From contig NZ_SOQZ01000006.1 in the NCBI RefSeq assembly GCF_004366715.1, positions 62,001 to 126,000 of the forward strand: a stretch of DNA of 64,000 nt, given 5' to 3'. Positions 36,144 to 45,419 of the stretch are shown one piece after another (position 1 is the first letter of the stretch; each line of letters opens with the position of its first letter). The position numbers and the translations under genes were made by a program. Below the pieces are notes generated by a model. It saw only the letters and a program-made list of their open reading frames with translations. It made no database searches and was not told where the DNA came from. The DNA comes from Meridianimaribacter flavus. GTDB lineage: Bacteria; Bacteroidota; Bacteroidia; Flavobacteriales; Flavobacteriaceae.

Positions 36144-37880
36144 ATGGAGAATACTCAAACAATCACAAAAGACGAAAAACAAGTGGTAACATCAACGCGC
36201 ATTTCTGGAAGTGAAGCTGTGGTGCGTTGTTTATTAGCAGAAGGCGTCGAAACGGTCTACGGTTATCCTGGTGGTGCAATTATGCCAATTTATGACGAAT
36301 TATATAAGTATCAAGACAAACTACATCATGTACTAACACGCCATGAGCAAGGAGCAACACACGCGGCTCAAGGTTTTGCACGCATTTCGGGAAAAGTTGG
36401 TGTGGCAATGGCTACGTCTGGTCCTGGTGCTACGAATCTAATTACTGGTATTGCCGATGCGCAAATAGATTCAACACCTATGGTTTGTATTACAGGTCAA
36501 GTCGCATCACATTTATTAGGTAGTGATGCGTTTCAAGAAACTGATATTATTGGTATTTCTACACCAGTAACCAAGTGGAATCATCAAATCACAAAAGCAT
36601 CTGAAATTCCTGAAGTGATTGCAAAAGCATTTTACATTGCTAAAAGTGGAAGACCTGGACCTGTGTTAATCGATATTACTAAAGATGCTCAATTTGAAGA
36701 ATTCGATTTTGAATATAAAACTTGCGAAGCAATTCGTAGTTATAAACCTGTTCCAGAAACGCAACCAGAGCAAGTAAAAGCAGCTGCGGACTTAATCAAT
36801 AGTGCGAAAAAACCAATGATTGTTTGGGGCCAAGGCGTTATTTTGGGTGAAGCTGAAGAAGAATTAAAAGCAGTGATTGAAAAAGCAGGAATCCCTTCGG
36901 CTTGGACTATTTTAGGTGCTTCTGCAATTCCAACATCACATCCTTTAAATATTGGTATGGTTGGTATGCATGGTAATTATGCACCTAATAAATTAACCAA
37001 CGAGTGCGATGTGCTTATCGCAATTGGTATGCGTTTCGATGATCGAGTTACAGGAAATTTAGCAACCTATGCAAAACAAGCTAAAGTTATTCATTTTGAA
37101 ATTGATCCTGCTGAAGTTGATAAAAACGTGAAAACTGACATTGCTGTTTTAGGTGATGCCAAAACAAGTTTAGCGGCTTTGTTGCCTCTTTTAGAAGCAA
37201 AATCACATGATAATTGGCACAATGAGTTTAAAAAGCTATATGATGTTGAATTTGAAAAAGTCATAAAAAACGATTTGCACCCAACCAAAGAAGGCTTAAC
37301 AATGGGTGAAGTTTTAAAGCAAATCAATACTGAAACCAAAGGAGAAGCAGCTATTGTTAGCGACGTTGGTCAACATCAAATGATTGCTTGTCGTTATGCC
37401 GATTTTAAAGTTTCTAAAAGCAACATTACTTCTGGTGGCTTGGGTACAATGGGATTTGCGTTACCAGCTGCAATTGGTGCAAAAATGGCTGCGCCAAATC
37501 GTGAAGTTGTGGCTATAATTGGAGATGGTGGTTATCAAATGACCATTCAAGAATTAGGCACTATTTTTCAAACGCGTGTTCCTGTGAAAATAGTTGTTTT
37601 AAATAACGATTTCTTGGGAATGGTTCGTCAATGGCAACAACTGTTTTTTGATAGACGTTATGCATCAACCGAATTGGTTAATCCAGATTTTGTTCAGATT
37701 GCAAAAGGCTATCATATAGATGCTAAACGCGTCACAAAACGAGAAGAATTAGCTGATGCCGTTAAAGAAATGATCGCAAGCGATTCGGCTTACTTCCTAG
37801 AAGTTTGTGTAGAAAAAGAAGATAACGTATTTCCAATGATACCAACTGGAGCTTCGGTTTCAGATGTAAGATTAAGTTAA
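36144..37880 (+). CDS. ilvB: Acetolactate synthase, large subunit
   Basis: A 578-residue ThDP enzyme that condenses pyruvate with pyruvate or 2-oxobutyrate, the first common step to valine and isoleucine. It has the N-terminal YGYPGGAIMPIYDELY with the catalytic Glu region (HEQGATHAAQGFAR), a central FAD-binding domain, and the C-terminal ThDP/Mg motif GDGGYQMTIQELGTIFQ...VLNN. It is followed after two bases by its regulatory subunit. Confidence 0.97.
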   Translation: MENTQTITKDEKQVVTSTRISGSEAVVRCLLAEGVETVYGYPGGAIMPIYDELYKYQDKLHHVLTRHEQGATHAAQGFARISGKVGVAMATSGPGATNLITGIADAQIDSTPMVCITGQVASHLLGSDAFQETDIIGISTPVTKWNHQITKASEIPEVIAKAFYIAKSGRPGPVLIDITKDAQFEEFDFEYKTCEAIRSYKPVPETQPEQVKAAADLINSAKKPMIVWGQGVILGEAEEELKAVIEKAGIPSAWTILGASAIPTSHPLNIGMVGMHGNYAPNKLTNECDVLIAIGMRFDDRVTGNLATYAKQAKVIHFEIDPAEVDKNVKTDIAVLGDAKTSLAALLPLLEAKSHDNWHNEFKKLYDVEFEKVIKNDLHPTKEGLTMGEVLKQINTETKGEAAIVSDVGQHQMIACRYADFKVSKSNITSGGLGTMGFALPAAIGAKMAAPNREVVAIIGDGGYQMTIQELGTIFQTRVPVKIVVLNNDFLGMVRQWQQLFFDRRYASTELVNPDFVQIAKGYHIDAKRVTKREELADAVKEMIASDSAYFLEVCVEKEDNVFPMIPTGASVSDVRLS

Positions 37881-37882
37881 TT

Positions 37883-38413
37883 ATGAGTCAAGAAAACCAA
37901 ATATATACTGTATCTATTTACACCGAAAATAATATTGGATTGTTAAACCGAATTTCGGCAATTTTTCAACGTCGTCATATCAATATTGAAAGTATTGTGT
38001 CTTCTGTTTCCGAAATAAAAGGCGTATCGCGCTGGACAATCGTTGTAAAAGTTACCGAAGAACAAATCAAGAAAATCATCGGTCAAATAGAAAAGCAAGT
38101 TGAAGTCATTAAAGCGTTTTATCATACAGATGATGAAACCATTCATCAAGAATCTTGCTTGTTCAAAATAAAATCAGATTTGCTATTTGACGAACGTCAA
38201 ATTCAAAACATCATTAAAGACAGTAACGCTAATATTGTTACTGTAAATAAGAAATTCTTTGTCCTTGAAAAATCAGGAAGACGACAAGAGTTAGACGAAT
38301 TACATCAAAAATTAAAACCTTTTGGCATCATGCAATTTGTACGATCAGGACGTATTGCTGTGACCAAAGACGAAATGAAAATATCAGAAATGCTACTAGC
38401 GTTCAAAAACTAA
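37883..38413 (+). CDS. ilvN: Acetolactate synthase, regulatory subunit
   Basis: A 176-residue protein whose N-terminal ACT domain ([31 protein letters not shown], residues about 8-38) binds valine for feedback inhibition. A second ACT-like half follows. It works as a partner of the IlvB encoded two bases upstream. The length is similar to IlvH/IlvN proteins of other bacteria. Confidence 0.95.
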   Translation: MSQENQIYTVSIYTENNIGLLNRISAIFQRRHINIESIVSSVSEIKGVSRWTIVVKVTEEQIKKIIGQIEKQVEVIKAFYHTDDETIHQESCLFKIKSDLLFDERQIQNIIKDSNANIVTVNKKFFVLEKSGRRQELDELHQKLKPFGIMQFVRSGRIAVTKDEMKISEMLLAFKN

Positions 38414-38423
38414 AACACACATC

Positions 38424-39926
38424 ATGTCAAATTATTTTAACACATTATCATTAAGAGAACAGTTAGCACAATTAGGAAAATGTAGATTTATGGAAGCGTC
38501 AGAATTTGAAGATGGCGTTGAAGTTTTATTAGGAAAGAAAATCGTAATCGTTGGTTGCGGTGCACAAGGACTTAACCAAGGCTTAAATATGAGAGATTCT
38601 GGATTAGATATTTCTTATGCTTTAAGACCACAAGCCATTGCCGAAAAGCGCCAATCGTATGTACAAGCAACCGATAATGGTTTCAACGTTGGAACTTACG
38701 AAGAGTTAATTCCAACTGCCGATTTAGTACTTAACCTCACACCAGATAAACAACACACCAATGTGGTTAACGCTGTCATGCCTTTAATGAAAAAAGGAGC
38801 GACATTAAGCTACTCGCACGGATTTAATATTGTTGAAGAAGGTACGCAAGTCCGTGAAGATTTAACCGTAATTATGGTGGCACCAAAATGCCCTGGAACC
38901 GAAGTTCGTGAGGAGTACAAACGTGGTTTTGGTGTGCCAACACTTATTGCGGTACATCCAGAAAATGATCCGCAAGGAAAAGGGTTGGCACAAGCAAAAG
39001 CCTATGCTGTGGCTACTGGTGGCGATCGCGCTGGTGTTTTAGAATCTTCTTTTGTTGCTGAAGTAAAGTCCGATCTTATGGGTGAGCAAACCATCTTGTG
39101 TGGTGTGTTGCAAACAGGTTCTATTTTATGTTTCGATAAAATGGTTGAAGAAGGTATCGAGCCAGAATATGCAGCAAAATTGATTCAATACGGTTGGGAA
39201 ACTATTACCGAAGCCTTAAAACATGGTGGTATTACCAATATGATGGATAGATTGTCTAACCCAGCAAAAATTGAAGCGTTTAAACTTTCTGAAGAATTGA
39301 AAGTGATAATGGCACCATTGTTCCAAAAGCATATGGATGATATCATTTCTGGTCATTTTTCTAAAACCATGATGGAAGATTGGGCAAATGATGACATTAA
39401 CCTTTTAACGTGGCGTGAAGCTACAGGCGAAACAGCTTTTGAAAAAACACTTTTAACGTCTGAAACTATTTCAGAACAAGAGTATTTTGACCACGGAACA
39501 TTATTGGTTGCGTTTGTAAAAGCAGGTGTTGAATTAGCTTACGAAACAATGGTTAGTGCTGGGATTATTGAAGATTCTGCGTATTACGAATCGCTTCATG
39601 AGTTACCATTAATCGCAAATACCATTGCTCGTAAAAAGTTATACGAAATGAATCGTGTGATTTCAGATACTGCCGAATATGGTTGCTATTTATTCGATCA
39701 TGCAGCAAAACCATTATTGGTAGATTTCATGAAAACTGTTTCAACCGATGTTGTCGGGAAACCATTTGCAACTAAAAATGATGTTGATAATATTGAATTG
39801 ATAAAAGTAAATGAAGCTATAAGAAGTCACTCTATCGAAACTGTAGGTAAACGTTTACGTACAGCAATGACAGCCATGAAAGTGATAAAAACCGAAGCTA
39901 TAAAAGCCGAAGCTGTTTTATCTTAA
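38424..39926 (+). CDS. ilvC: Ketol-acid reductoisomerase, long (class II) form
   Basis: A 500-residue enzyme that isomerises and reduces acetolactate using NADPH and Mg. The Rossmann motif is [19 protein letters not shown] near residue 42. The metal-site region [13 protein letters not shown] is followed by two helical knotted domains. The length places it with the plant- and E. coli-like class II enzymes, not the roughly 330-residue class I. It is the fourth gene of the ilv operon. Confidence 0.97.
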   Translation: MSNYFNTLSLREQLAQLGKCRFMEASEFEDGVEVLLGKKIVIVGCGAQGLNQGLNMRDSGLDISYALRPQAIAEKRQSYVQATDNGFNVGTYEELIPTADLVLNLTPDKQHTNVVNAVMPLMKKGATLSYSHGFNIVEEGTQVREDLTVIMVAPKCPGTEVREEYKRGFGVPTLIAVHPENDPQGKGLAQAKAYAVATGGDRAGVLESSFVAEVKSDLMGEQTILCGVLQTGSILCFDKMVEEGIEPEYAAKLIQYGWETITEALKHGGITNMMDRLSNPAKIEAFKLSEELKVIMAPLFQKHMDDIISGHFSKTMMEDWANDDINLLTWREATGETAFEKTLLTSETISEQEYFDHGTLLVAFVKAGVELAYETMVSAGIIEDSAYYESLHELPLIANTIARKKLYEMNRVISDTAEYGCYLFDHAAKPLLVDFMKTVSTDVVGKPFATKNDVDNIELIKVNEAIRSHSIETVGKRLRTAMTAMKVIKTEAIKAEAVLS

Positions 39927-39934
39927 TACAACAA

Positions 39935-41200
39935 ATGAAAGATACACAAACCACATATTTTCCAACATTAGAAGCGGTAATTGCTGCTGCTGATAAATTG
40001 AAATCGGTAGTAAATCAAACACCGTTAACCTCAAATTTATACTATTCAAAACTGTACGGTAGCAACATCTTGTTTAAGCGCGAAGATTTGCAAATGGTAC
40101 GTTCGTATAAAATTCGAGGTGCTTACAATAAAATGGCTTCATTGTCTCAAAGTGAAGTAAAAAATGGTGTGGTTTGTGCCAGTGCAGGAAATCATGCGCA
40201 AGGTGTGGCTTTATCTTGCAAATTGCTTAAAATTCACGGTACAATTTATATGCCTTCGCCAACACCAAACCAAAAAATTGAACAGGTAAAAATGTTTGGC
40301 GAAGATTATATTAATGTCGTTTTAGAAGGTGATACGTTTGATGATTCTTACCATGCTGCTATGCGAGAGCAACAAGAAACAGGCAAGGCTTTTATTCATC
40401 CATTTAATGATGAAAAAGTTATTGAAGGACAAGCAACCGTAGGTTGGGAATTGTTTAACCAAGCGCCAAAACCTATAGATTATGTTTTTGTGCCTGTTGG
40501 TGGTGGCGGATTAGCATCTGGTTTGTCAACTATTTTTAAGCAATTGTCTCCAAATACAAAAATTATTGGTGTTGAACCTACTGGAGCACCATCAATGTCA
40601 ACATCAATTAAAAATGATGAGAATACAGAGCTCGAACACATTGAGAACTTTGTAGATGGCGCTGCAGTAAAAAAGGTAGGTGATAAAACTTTTGATATTT
40701 GTAAGCAGAATTTAGACGATATGATTACCATTCCTGAAGGGAAAATTTGTCAGACTATTTTAGAGCTTTACAATAAAGAGGCTATTGTAGTTGAGCCTGC
40801 TGGCGCGTTGAGTATTGCTGCTTTAGATGTGTTTGCCGAAGACATCAAAGGAAAAAATGTTGTTTGTGTAATAAGTGGTAGCAATAATGATATAACACGT
40901 ACTGCTGAAATAAAAGAGCGTGCATTGTTGTATTCAAATTTGAAGCACTATTTCATTGTGAAATTCCCACAACGTGCTGGAGCTTTAAAAGAATTTGTGG
41001 TAGATATTTTAGGTCCAAACGATGATATTGCGCATTTTGAGTATACAAAAAAATCCAATCGCGATACTGGTTCGGCAGTGGTTGGTATTGAGCTAAAATC
41101 TCAAGAAGATTTAGAACCATTAATCACCAAAATGAAAAACAGAAATTTTTATGGTGACTATCTCAATAATAAGCCTGATTTATTTCAGTTTTTAGTCTAA
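39935..41200 (+). CDS. ilvA: Threonine dehydratase (deaminase)
   Basis: A 421-residue PLP enzyme that deaminates threonine to 2-oxobutyrate, the entry to isoleucine. The PLP lysine lies in SYKIRGAYNKM near residue 57. The phosphate-binding loop is VGGGGLASG. A single ACT-like regulatory domain (about residues 325-421, HYFIVKFPQRAGALKEFV) allows isoleucine feedback. The length resembles the short Bacillus-type enzyme, not the two-ACT enteric form. It is the last gene of the ilv operon. Confidence 0.95.
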   Translation: MKDTQTTYFPTLEAVIAAADKLKSVVNQTPLTSNLYYSKLYGSNILFKREDLQMVRSYKIRGAYNKMASLSQSEVKNGVVCASAGNHAQGVALSCKLLKIHGTIYMPSPTPNQKIEQVKMFGEDYINVVLEGDTFDDSYHAAMREQQETGKAFIHPFNDEKVIEGQATVGWELFNQAPKPIDYVFVPVGGGGLASGLSTIFKQLSPNTKIIGVEPTGAPSMSTSIKNDENTELEHIENFVDGAAVKKVGDKTFDICKQNLDDMITIPEGKICQTILELYNKEAIVVEPAGALSIAALDVFAEDIKGKNVVCVISGSNNDITRTAEIKERALLYSNLKHYFIVKFPQRAGALKEFVVDILGPNDDIAHFEYTKKSNRDTGSAVVGIELKSQEDLEPLITKMKNRNFYGDYLNNKPDLFQFLV

Positions 41201-41213
41201 TTTTTTAAATTTT

Positions 41214-41235
41214 AAGCAATTAAAAGTGCTTATTT
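41214..41235 (+). terminator. Weak candidate terminator after ilvA
   Basis: AAGCA and TGCTT pair around an eight-base loop, followed by ATTTT. The stem is short, so the call is uncertain. Confidence 0.35.
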
Positions 41236-41310
41236 TGACAAAATCATAAAATTTGATTAAAATCAACAATTTTTAAACCGTCGTATTTAATTTATTTATA
41301 GTTTAGCACT

Positions 41311-41382
41311 ATGAATTTAACAAAAAATAGAAATAGGGAAATTCAACCCACACGCTCAACACTTCGTGAGCGACGTCGCTAA
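41311..41382 (+). CDS. Arg-rich candidate leader peptide before the arginine operon
   Basis: A 23-codon reading frame beginning MNLTKNRNRE and ending STLRERRR with a TAA stop. Seven codons are Arg, including four of the last five before the stop if Glu is skipped (CGT GAG CGA CGT CGC). It lies about 280 bases before the first gene of the arginine operon. By analogy with the ilv leader it may sense charged tRNA-Arg. No T-tailed terminator is clear, so the mechanism is open. The rest of 41383-41665 holds several hairpins and no gene. Confidence 0.55.
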   Translation: MNLTKNRNREIQPTRSTLRERRR

Positions 41383-41501
41383 TGCTCAAAACCAAGCAAA
41401 TTAGTTACACATTTTTATTTTTTACCACATTGAACAACCCTTTACAGATATCATTTTTAAAACATCAAGTTATTACTCTTAATAACCATGTTTTAGTACG
41501 T

Positions 41502-41519
41502 CGACGTTTTCCACGTCGC
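41502..41519 (+). promoter_or_regulatory. Hairpin that competes with the Arg codons of the leader
   Basis: CGACGT (41502-41507) pairs with ACGTCG (41513-41518). The same right arm can instead pair with the leader's Arg codons (GCGACGT at 41370-41376 with ACGTCGC at 41513-41519). The two foldings exclude each other. Confidence 0.4.
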
Positions 41520-41665
41520 CCGTAAGGGTATGTCTAATTTTTCGGAACTTTAGGTGTGTCCAGTTCCTCTTTCAAAAAAATAATTCCTGATAAAACAGGA
41601 ATCTCAAAAAAAAAACAAAAACTAGAATTTATTAATAAAATATAACCGTTATCACGGTCTGTATT

Positions 41666-42289
41666 ATGGAAATTGTTATTGCTAACAAATCGCATAGCGT
41701 TTATGCCGAAATTATTTGTGAAACCATTGCCGAAGCTGCAAAAGTAAGGGGTACAGGTATTGCAAAACGAAAGCCAGAATATATCATTACCAAGATGGAA
41801 AATGGTAATGCTGTCATTGCTTTAGATGGCGATAAATTTGCTGGTTTTTGCTACATAGAACAATGGAGTCACGGAAAATTTGTAGCAAATTCTGGACTAA
41901 TTGTTCATCCAGATTTCAGAAATATAGGATTGGCTAAACAAATCAAAAAGAAAATTTTTGAGCATTCGCGTACCAAATTCCCAAACGCAAAAGTATTTAG
42001 TATCACAACAGGTTTAGCTGTAATGAAAATGAATAGCGAATTAGGTTATAAACCTGTGACGTTTTCAGAATTAACAGATGATCAAACCTTTTGGAATGGT
42101 TGTCAAACCTGTAAAAACTATGACGTTTTACAACGTACAGAACAAAAAATGTGTTTGTGTACTGGTATGCTATACGATCCATTAAAAGAGAAAAAAACCA
42201 GTAATCATAAATTCGATAAAAAAGTCTGGACGCGATTAAAAAGCATTAAACAAACCAGATTTCTAAAAAAAGAAAAGCAAAATGAGTAA
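41666..42289 (+). CDS. GNAT acyltransferase, probable N-succinyl- (or acetyl-)glutamate synthase
   Basis: A 207-residue GNAT-fold protein with the acyl-CoA loop RNIGLAKQ at residues 85-92. After the GNAT domain there is a Cys-rich segment (Cys146, 149, 163 and 165 in CQTC and CLC) that could bind zinc. As the first gene of an arginine operon that lacks argA and argJ, it most likely acylates glutamate to start the pathway. In Bacteroides thetaiotaomicron a GNAT gene in the same place before argG is known to be the N-succinylglutamate synthase. It overlaps argG by 8 bases. The acyl group is inferred from the argF' active site. Confidence 0.78.
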   Translation: MEIVIANKSHSVYAEIICETIAEAAKVRGTGIAKRKPEYIITKMENGNAVIALDGDKFAGFCYIEQWSHGKFVANSGLIVHPDFRNIGLAKQIKKKIFEHSRTKFPNAKVFSITTGLAVMKMNSELGYKPVTFSELTDDQTFWNGCQTCKNYDVLQRTEQKMCLCTGMLYDPLKEKKTSNHKFDKKVWTRLKSIKQTRFLKKEKQNE

Positions 42290-43469
42290 AAAATTAGTCA
42301 TAGCATATAGTGGCGGATTAGATACATCGTATTGCGCAGTTAGCCTATCAAAAGCAGGTTACGATGTGCATGCGGTAAGTGTAAATACAGGCGGATTTAC
42401 AAAAGAAGAAATTAACAAAATAGAAGCAAACGCCTTTAAAATGGGTGTAGCTACTTACAAAAATATAGACGCTATTGCGTCTTACTATAATAAAGTAATT
42501 AAGTATTTAATTTTTGGAAACGTACTTAAAAACAATACGTATCCATTATCGGTAAGTGCAGAGCGTATTATCCAAGCAATCGAAATTATTAAATACGCTA
42601 AAAGTATAGATGCAAAATATATTGCGCATGGTAGTACTGGCGCAGGAAACGATCAAGTGCGTTTTGATATGATTTTTCAAACTTTAGCACCAGAAACCGA
42701 AATTATCACACCTATCAGAGATCAAAAATTAACCAGACAGGAAGAAATTGATTATCTAAAAGAAAATGGTATTGATATGTCTTGGGAAAAAGCAAAGTAC
42801 TCAATCAATAAAGGACTTTGGGGAACAAGTGTTGGTGGATCAGAAACCTTAACTTCGGAAAAACCTTTACCTAGCGAAGCCTATCCTTCACAATTAAAAC
42901 ATTCTGATCCAGAAAAAGTCTCGTTAACCTTTTTAAAAGGTGAATTGGTTGCTGTAAACGGAATCGAAAACAGTCCAGAAGTTAATATTGAAGTCTTAAA
43001 TACGTTAGCGTCTGCCTATGCAATTGGTCGCGATATTCATGTTGGAGACACCATTGTTGGTATAAAAGGTCGTGTAGGTTTTGAAGCTGCTGCTGCCTTA
43101 ATCATCATTAAAGCACATCATTTATTAGAAAAACATGTGTTAACCAAATGGCAATTACAGCATAAGGATTATCTGTCTAATTTTTATGGAATGCATTTAC
43201 ATGAAGGTCAATATTTAGATCCTGTAATGCGAAACATGGAGGCCTTTTTAGAAAGTAGTCAAGATAAAGTTTCTGGTGAAGTGGTTGTGACTTTAAAACC
43301 ATACCATTTCACATTAGACGGTATTTCTTCAAAACATGATTTAATGAGTGCGAAGTTTGGAAGTTACGGAGAAGAAAACAAAGGTTGGACTGCAGAAGAC
43401 GCTAAAGGATTCATTAAAATCTTTGGTAATCAAAACAAAATCTATCAACAAGTAAATCAAGAGTTATGA
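42282..43469 (+). CDS. argG: Argininosuccinate synthase
   Basis: A 395-residue enzyme that joins citrulline and aspartate using ATP. The N-terminal PP-loop AYSGGLDTSYCAVSL binds ATP. HGSTGAGNDQVRFD and the WGTSVGGSETLTSEKPLP region follow in the normal order. The start overlaps the GNAT gene by 8 bases and the stop overlaps argC by 4 (ATGA), showing tight translational coupling. It follows the usual Bacteroidota order in which argG precedes argC. Confidence 0.96.
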   Translation: MSKKLVIAYSGGLDTSYCAVSLSKAGYDVHAVSVNTGGFTKEEINKIEANAFKMGVATYKNIDAIASYYNKVIKYLIFGNVLKNNTYPLSVSAERIIQAIEIIKYAKSIDAKYIAHGSTGAGNDQVRFDMIFQTLAPETEIITPIRDQKLTRQEEIDYLKENGIDMSWEKAKYSINKGLWGTSVGGSETLTSEKPLPSEAYPSQLKHSDPEKVSLTFLKGELVAVNGIENSPEVNIEVLNTLASAYAIGRDIHVGDTIVGIKGRVGFEAAAALIIIKAHHLLEKHVLTKWQLQHKDYLSNFYGMHLHEGQYLDPVMRNMEAFLESSQDKVSGEVVVTLKPYHFTLDGISSKHDLMSAKFGSYGEENKGWTAEDAKGFIKIFGNQNKIYQQVNQEL

Positions 43470-44440
43470 TTAAAGCAGGAATAATTGGTGGCGCAGGTTA
43501 CACAGCAGGCGAGTTGGTTAGAATATTAATCAATCATCCTGAAGTGAATATAGATTTTGTGTACAGCACATCCAATGCAGGCAATACTATTGGTAAAGTA
43601 CATCAAGATTTAATTGGTGAAGATGTATCGTTTTCAAATGAAATTAATCCAAATGTAGATGTTGTCTTTTTATGTTTAGGTCACGGAAATTCTAAAGCGT
43701 TTTTAAGTAAAAATGAATTTTCAGCTGAAACCAAAATTATAGATTTAAGCAACGATTTTAGACTCGAAAACGATAAAATTTTCGATGGTAAAACATTCGT
43801 TTACGGTCTACCTGAATTAAATAAATCGGACATAACACAAGCGGATTATATTGCAAATCCTGGTTGTTTTGCAACTGCCATACAATTAGCATTATTGCCT
43901 TTAGCAAATGCAAGATCATTAATCGAAGATGTGCACGTAAATGCAGTTACAGGTGCAACTGGTGCAGGAACATCATTATCTGCGACTACGCATTTTACAT
44001 GGCGAAATAACAATTTTTCGTATTACAAACCTTTTACACATCAGCATTTAGGTGAAATTAATCAGTCGGTAAAATTGTTACAAGATAATTTCAATACACA
44101 GATCAACTTTATGCCAAATCGAGGTGATTTTTCAAGAGGAATTTTTGCAACGCTTTACACAAAATTTGATGGTAGTATAGAAGATGTCAAACAGCTGTTT
44201 AATGACTTTTATAAAGACGCAAAATTCACTTTGATTTCAGATGAAAACATTCATTTAAAACAAGTAGTTAACACCAATAATTGCATACTTCATTTACATA
44301 AACACGAGGATAAATTATTGGTGACGAGCATAATTGATAATTTACTAAAAGGCGCATCAGGACAAGCCGTGCAAAACATGAATTTAATGTTTGGTTTTGA
44401 AGAAACAGCTGGTTTAAAATTAAAGGCGAGTTATTTTTAA
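43466..44440 (+). CDS. argC: N-acyl-glutamyl-phosphate reductase
   Basis: A 324-residue NADPH-dependent reductase of N-acylglutamyl phosphate. The Rossmann motif is IIGGAGYTAGELVRIL at the N-terminus, and the catalytic Cys lies in IANPGCFATAIQLALLPL near residue 133. The length is typical. A composite repeat element begins 12 bases after the stop, before proC. Confidence 0.96.
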   Translation: MIKAGIIGGAGYTAGELVRILINHPEVNIDFVYSTSNAGNTIGKVHQDLIGEDVSFSNEINPNVDVVFLCLGHGNSKAFLSKNEFSAETKIIDLSNDFRLENDKIFDGKTFVYGLPELNKSDITQADYIANPGCFATAIQLALLPLANARSLIEDVHVNAVTGATGAGTSLSATTHFTWRNNNFSYYKPFTHQHLGEINQSVKLLQDNFNTQINFMPNRGDFSRGIFATLYTKFDGSIEDVKQLFNDFYKDAKFTLISDENIHLKQVVNTNNCILHLHKHEDKLLVTSIIDNLLKGASGQAVQNMNLMFGFEETAGLKLKASYF

Positions 44441-44452
44441 AACGACGTCAGT

Positions 44453-44558
44453 GCGTTAGCGATTGAAGTGGCATCCTTTTTATTTGTCTCTTCGAGCGCA
44501 GTCGAGAAGTTGTCAAATAAAAAGATATAACGGAAAGCGCGACCCTTGTGGTAACGCC
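44453..44558 (+). repeat. Interspersed composite palindromic element, copy A
   Basis: A unit beginning GCGTTAGCGATTGAAG and ending GCGCGACCCTTGTGGTAACGCC. Inside it, CTTTTTATTTG and CAAATAAAAAG form an 11-base perfect inverted repeat enclosing a smaller TTCGA/TCGAG hairpin. The two ends recur, in reverse orientation, at 51994-52081 between leuD and leuB. Confidence 0.75.
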
Positions 44559-44580
44559 AACAAGAACAATTTGAAAATAG

Positions 44581-44600
44581 ATTCCTGCCTGCGCAGGAAT
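44581..44600. repeat. Small palindromic repeat (ATTCCTGC/GCAGGAAT)
   Basis: ATTCCTGC and GCAGGAAT pair around CTGC. The same arms recur at 49453-49472, also just before an arginine gene. Confidence 0.7.
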
Positions 44601-44618
44601 GACAAAACAACCAAACAA

Positions 44619-45419
44619 ATGAAAATAGCAATCATAGGTACAGGAAATTTAGGGAAATCGATAGCCAAAGGATTAATCACCAACAATGCGATTACGACGT
44701 TGTATTTAACCAAACGAAATATAGATAGTATATCTGAATTTGATGGTTATAAAAACGTGACGATTACAACTGATAACGTTTTGGCTGTACAACAATCGGA
44801 TATTTTGATTTTTGCGGTTCAGCCAGCGCATTTCGAATCGATTTTAAATGAAATTAAACCTTTTTTAACCGAAAAGCATGTCGTGATTTCTACAATTACA
44901 GGTTATACGATTCCTAAAATTGAAGCACAAATTGGGACTGATCAGTTTATCATTCGCGCTATGCCAAATACAGCAATTGCTGTTGGCAAATCTATGACCT
45001 GTTTATGTAGCAATGCACAAGGTGAAAAACGGATTAAAATTGCTCAAGCTATTTTTAATCGTTTGGGACATTCGTTAGTAATTCCTGAAGCGCAAATGCA
45101 AGCAGCTACAGTAGTTTGCGCTAGCGGAATAGCATTTTGGATGCGCTTGATTAGAGCGACGACACAAGCGGCAATTCAGTTGGGATTTGACTCAAAAGAA
45201 GCGCAAGAATTAGCGATGTACACTTGTGAAGGCGCAGCTAATTTACTAATCACAAATGGCAATCATCCAGAAGAAGAAATTGATCTTGTGACTACGCCAA
45301 AAGGTTGTACCATTGAAGGTTTAAATGAGATGGAACACAAAGGATTAAGCTCGTCTTTAATTCAAGGCATGGTCGCGTCGTTTAATAAAATTAACAACAT
45401 TAAAAAGGAACAAATATGA
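44619..45419 (+). CDS. proC: Pyrroline-5-carboxylate reductase
   Basis: A 266-residue NADPH-dependent enzyme that makes proline from pyrroline-5-carboxylate. It opens MKIAIIGTGNLGKSIAKGL (Rossmann), and the C-terminal signature region is TPKGCTIEGLNEME. I place the start at the ATG at 44619. An upstream in-frame start would translate the repeat elements and add 52 foreign residues. The gene sits inside the arginine operon and overlaps argD by four bases, so proline and arginine synthesis from glutamate are co-expressed. A role on an arginine intermediate cannot be excluded. Confidence 0.93.
   Translation: MKIAIIGTGNLGKSIAKGLITNNAITTLYLTKRNIDSISEFDGYKNVTITTDNVLAVQQSDILIFAVQPAHFESILNEIKPFLTEKHVVISTITGYTIPKIEAQIGTDQFIIRAMPNTAIAVGKSMTCLCSNAQGEKRIKIAQAIFNRLGHSLVIPEAQMQAATVVCASGIAFWMRLIRATTQAAIQLGFDSKEAQELAMYTCEGAANLLITNGNHPEEEIDLVTTPKGCTIEGLNEMEHKGLSSSLIQGMVASFNKINNIKKEQI

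Noticed and set aside
41581-41620. Hairpin ATTCCTG/CAGGAAT as the terminator of an arg attenuator
   Set aside because: It is followed by an A-run, not a T-run, and belongs to the ATTCCTG repeat type seen elsewhere.
44463-44618. Longer version of proC beginning in the repeat region
   Set aside because: The added 52 residues translate palindromic repeats; the Rossmann motif starts directly at the ATG at 44619.
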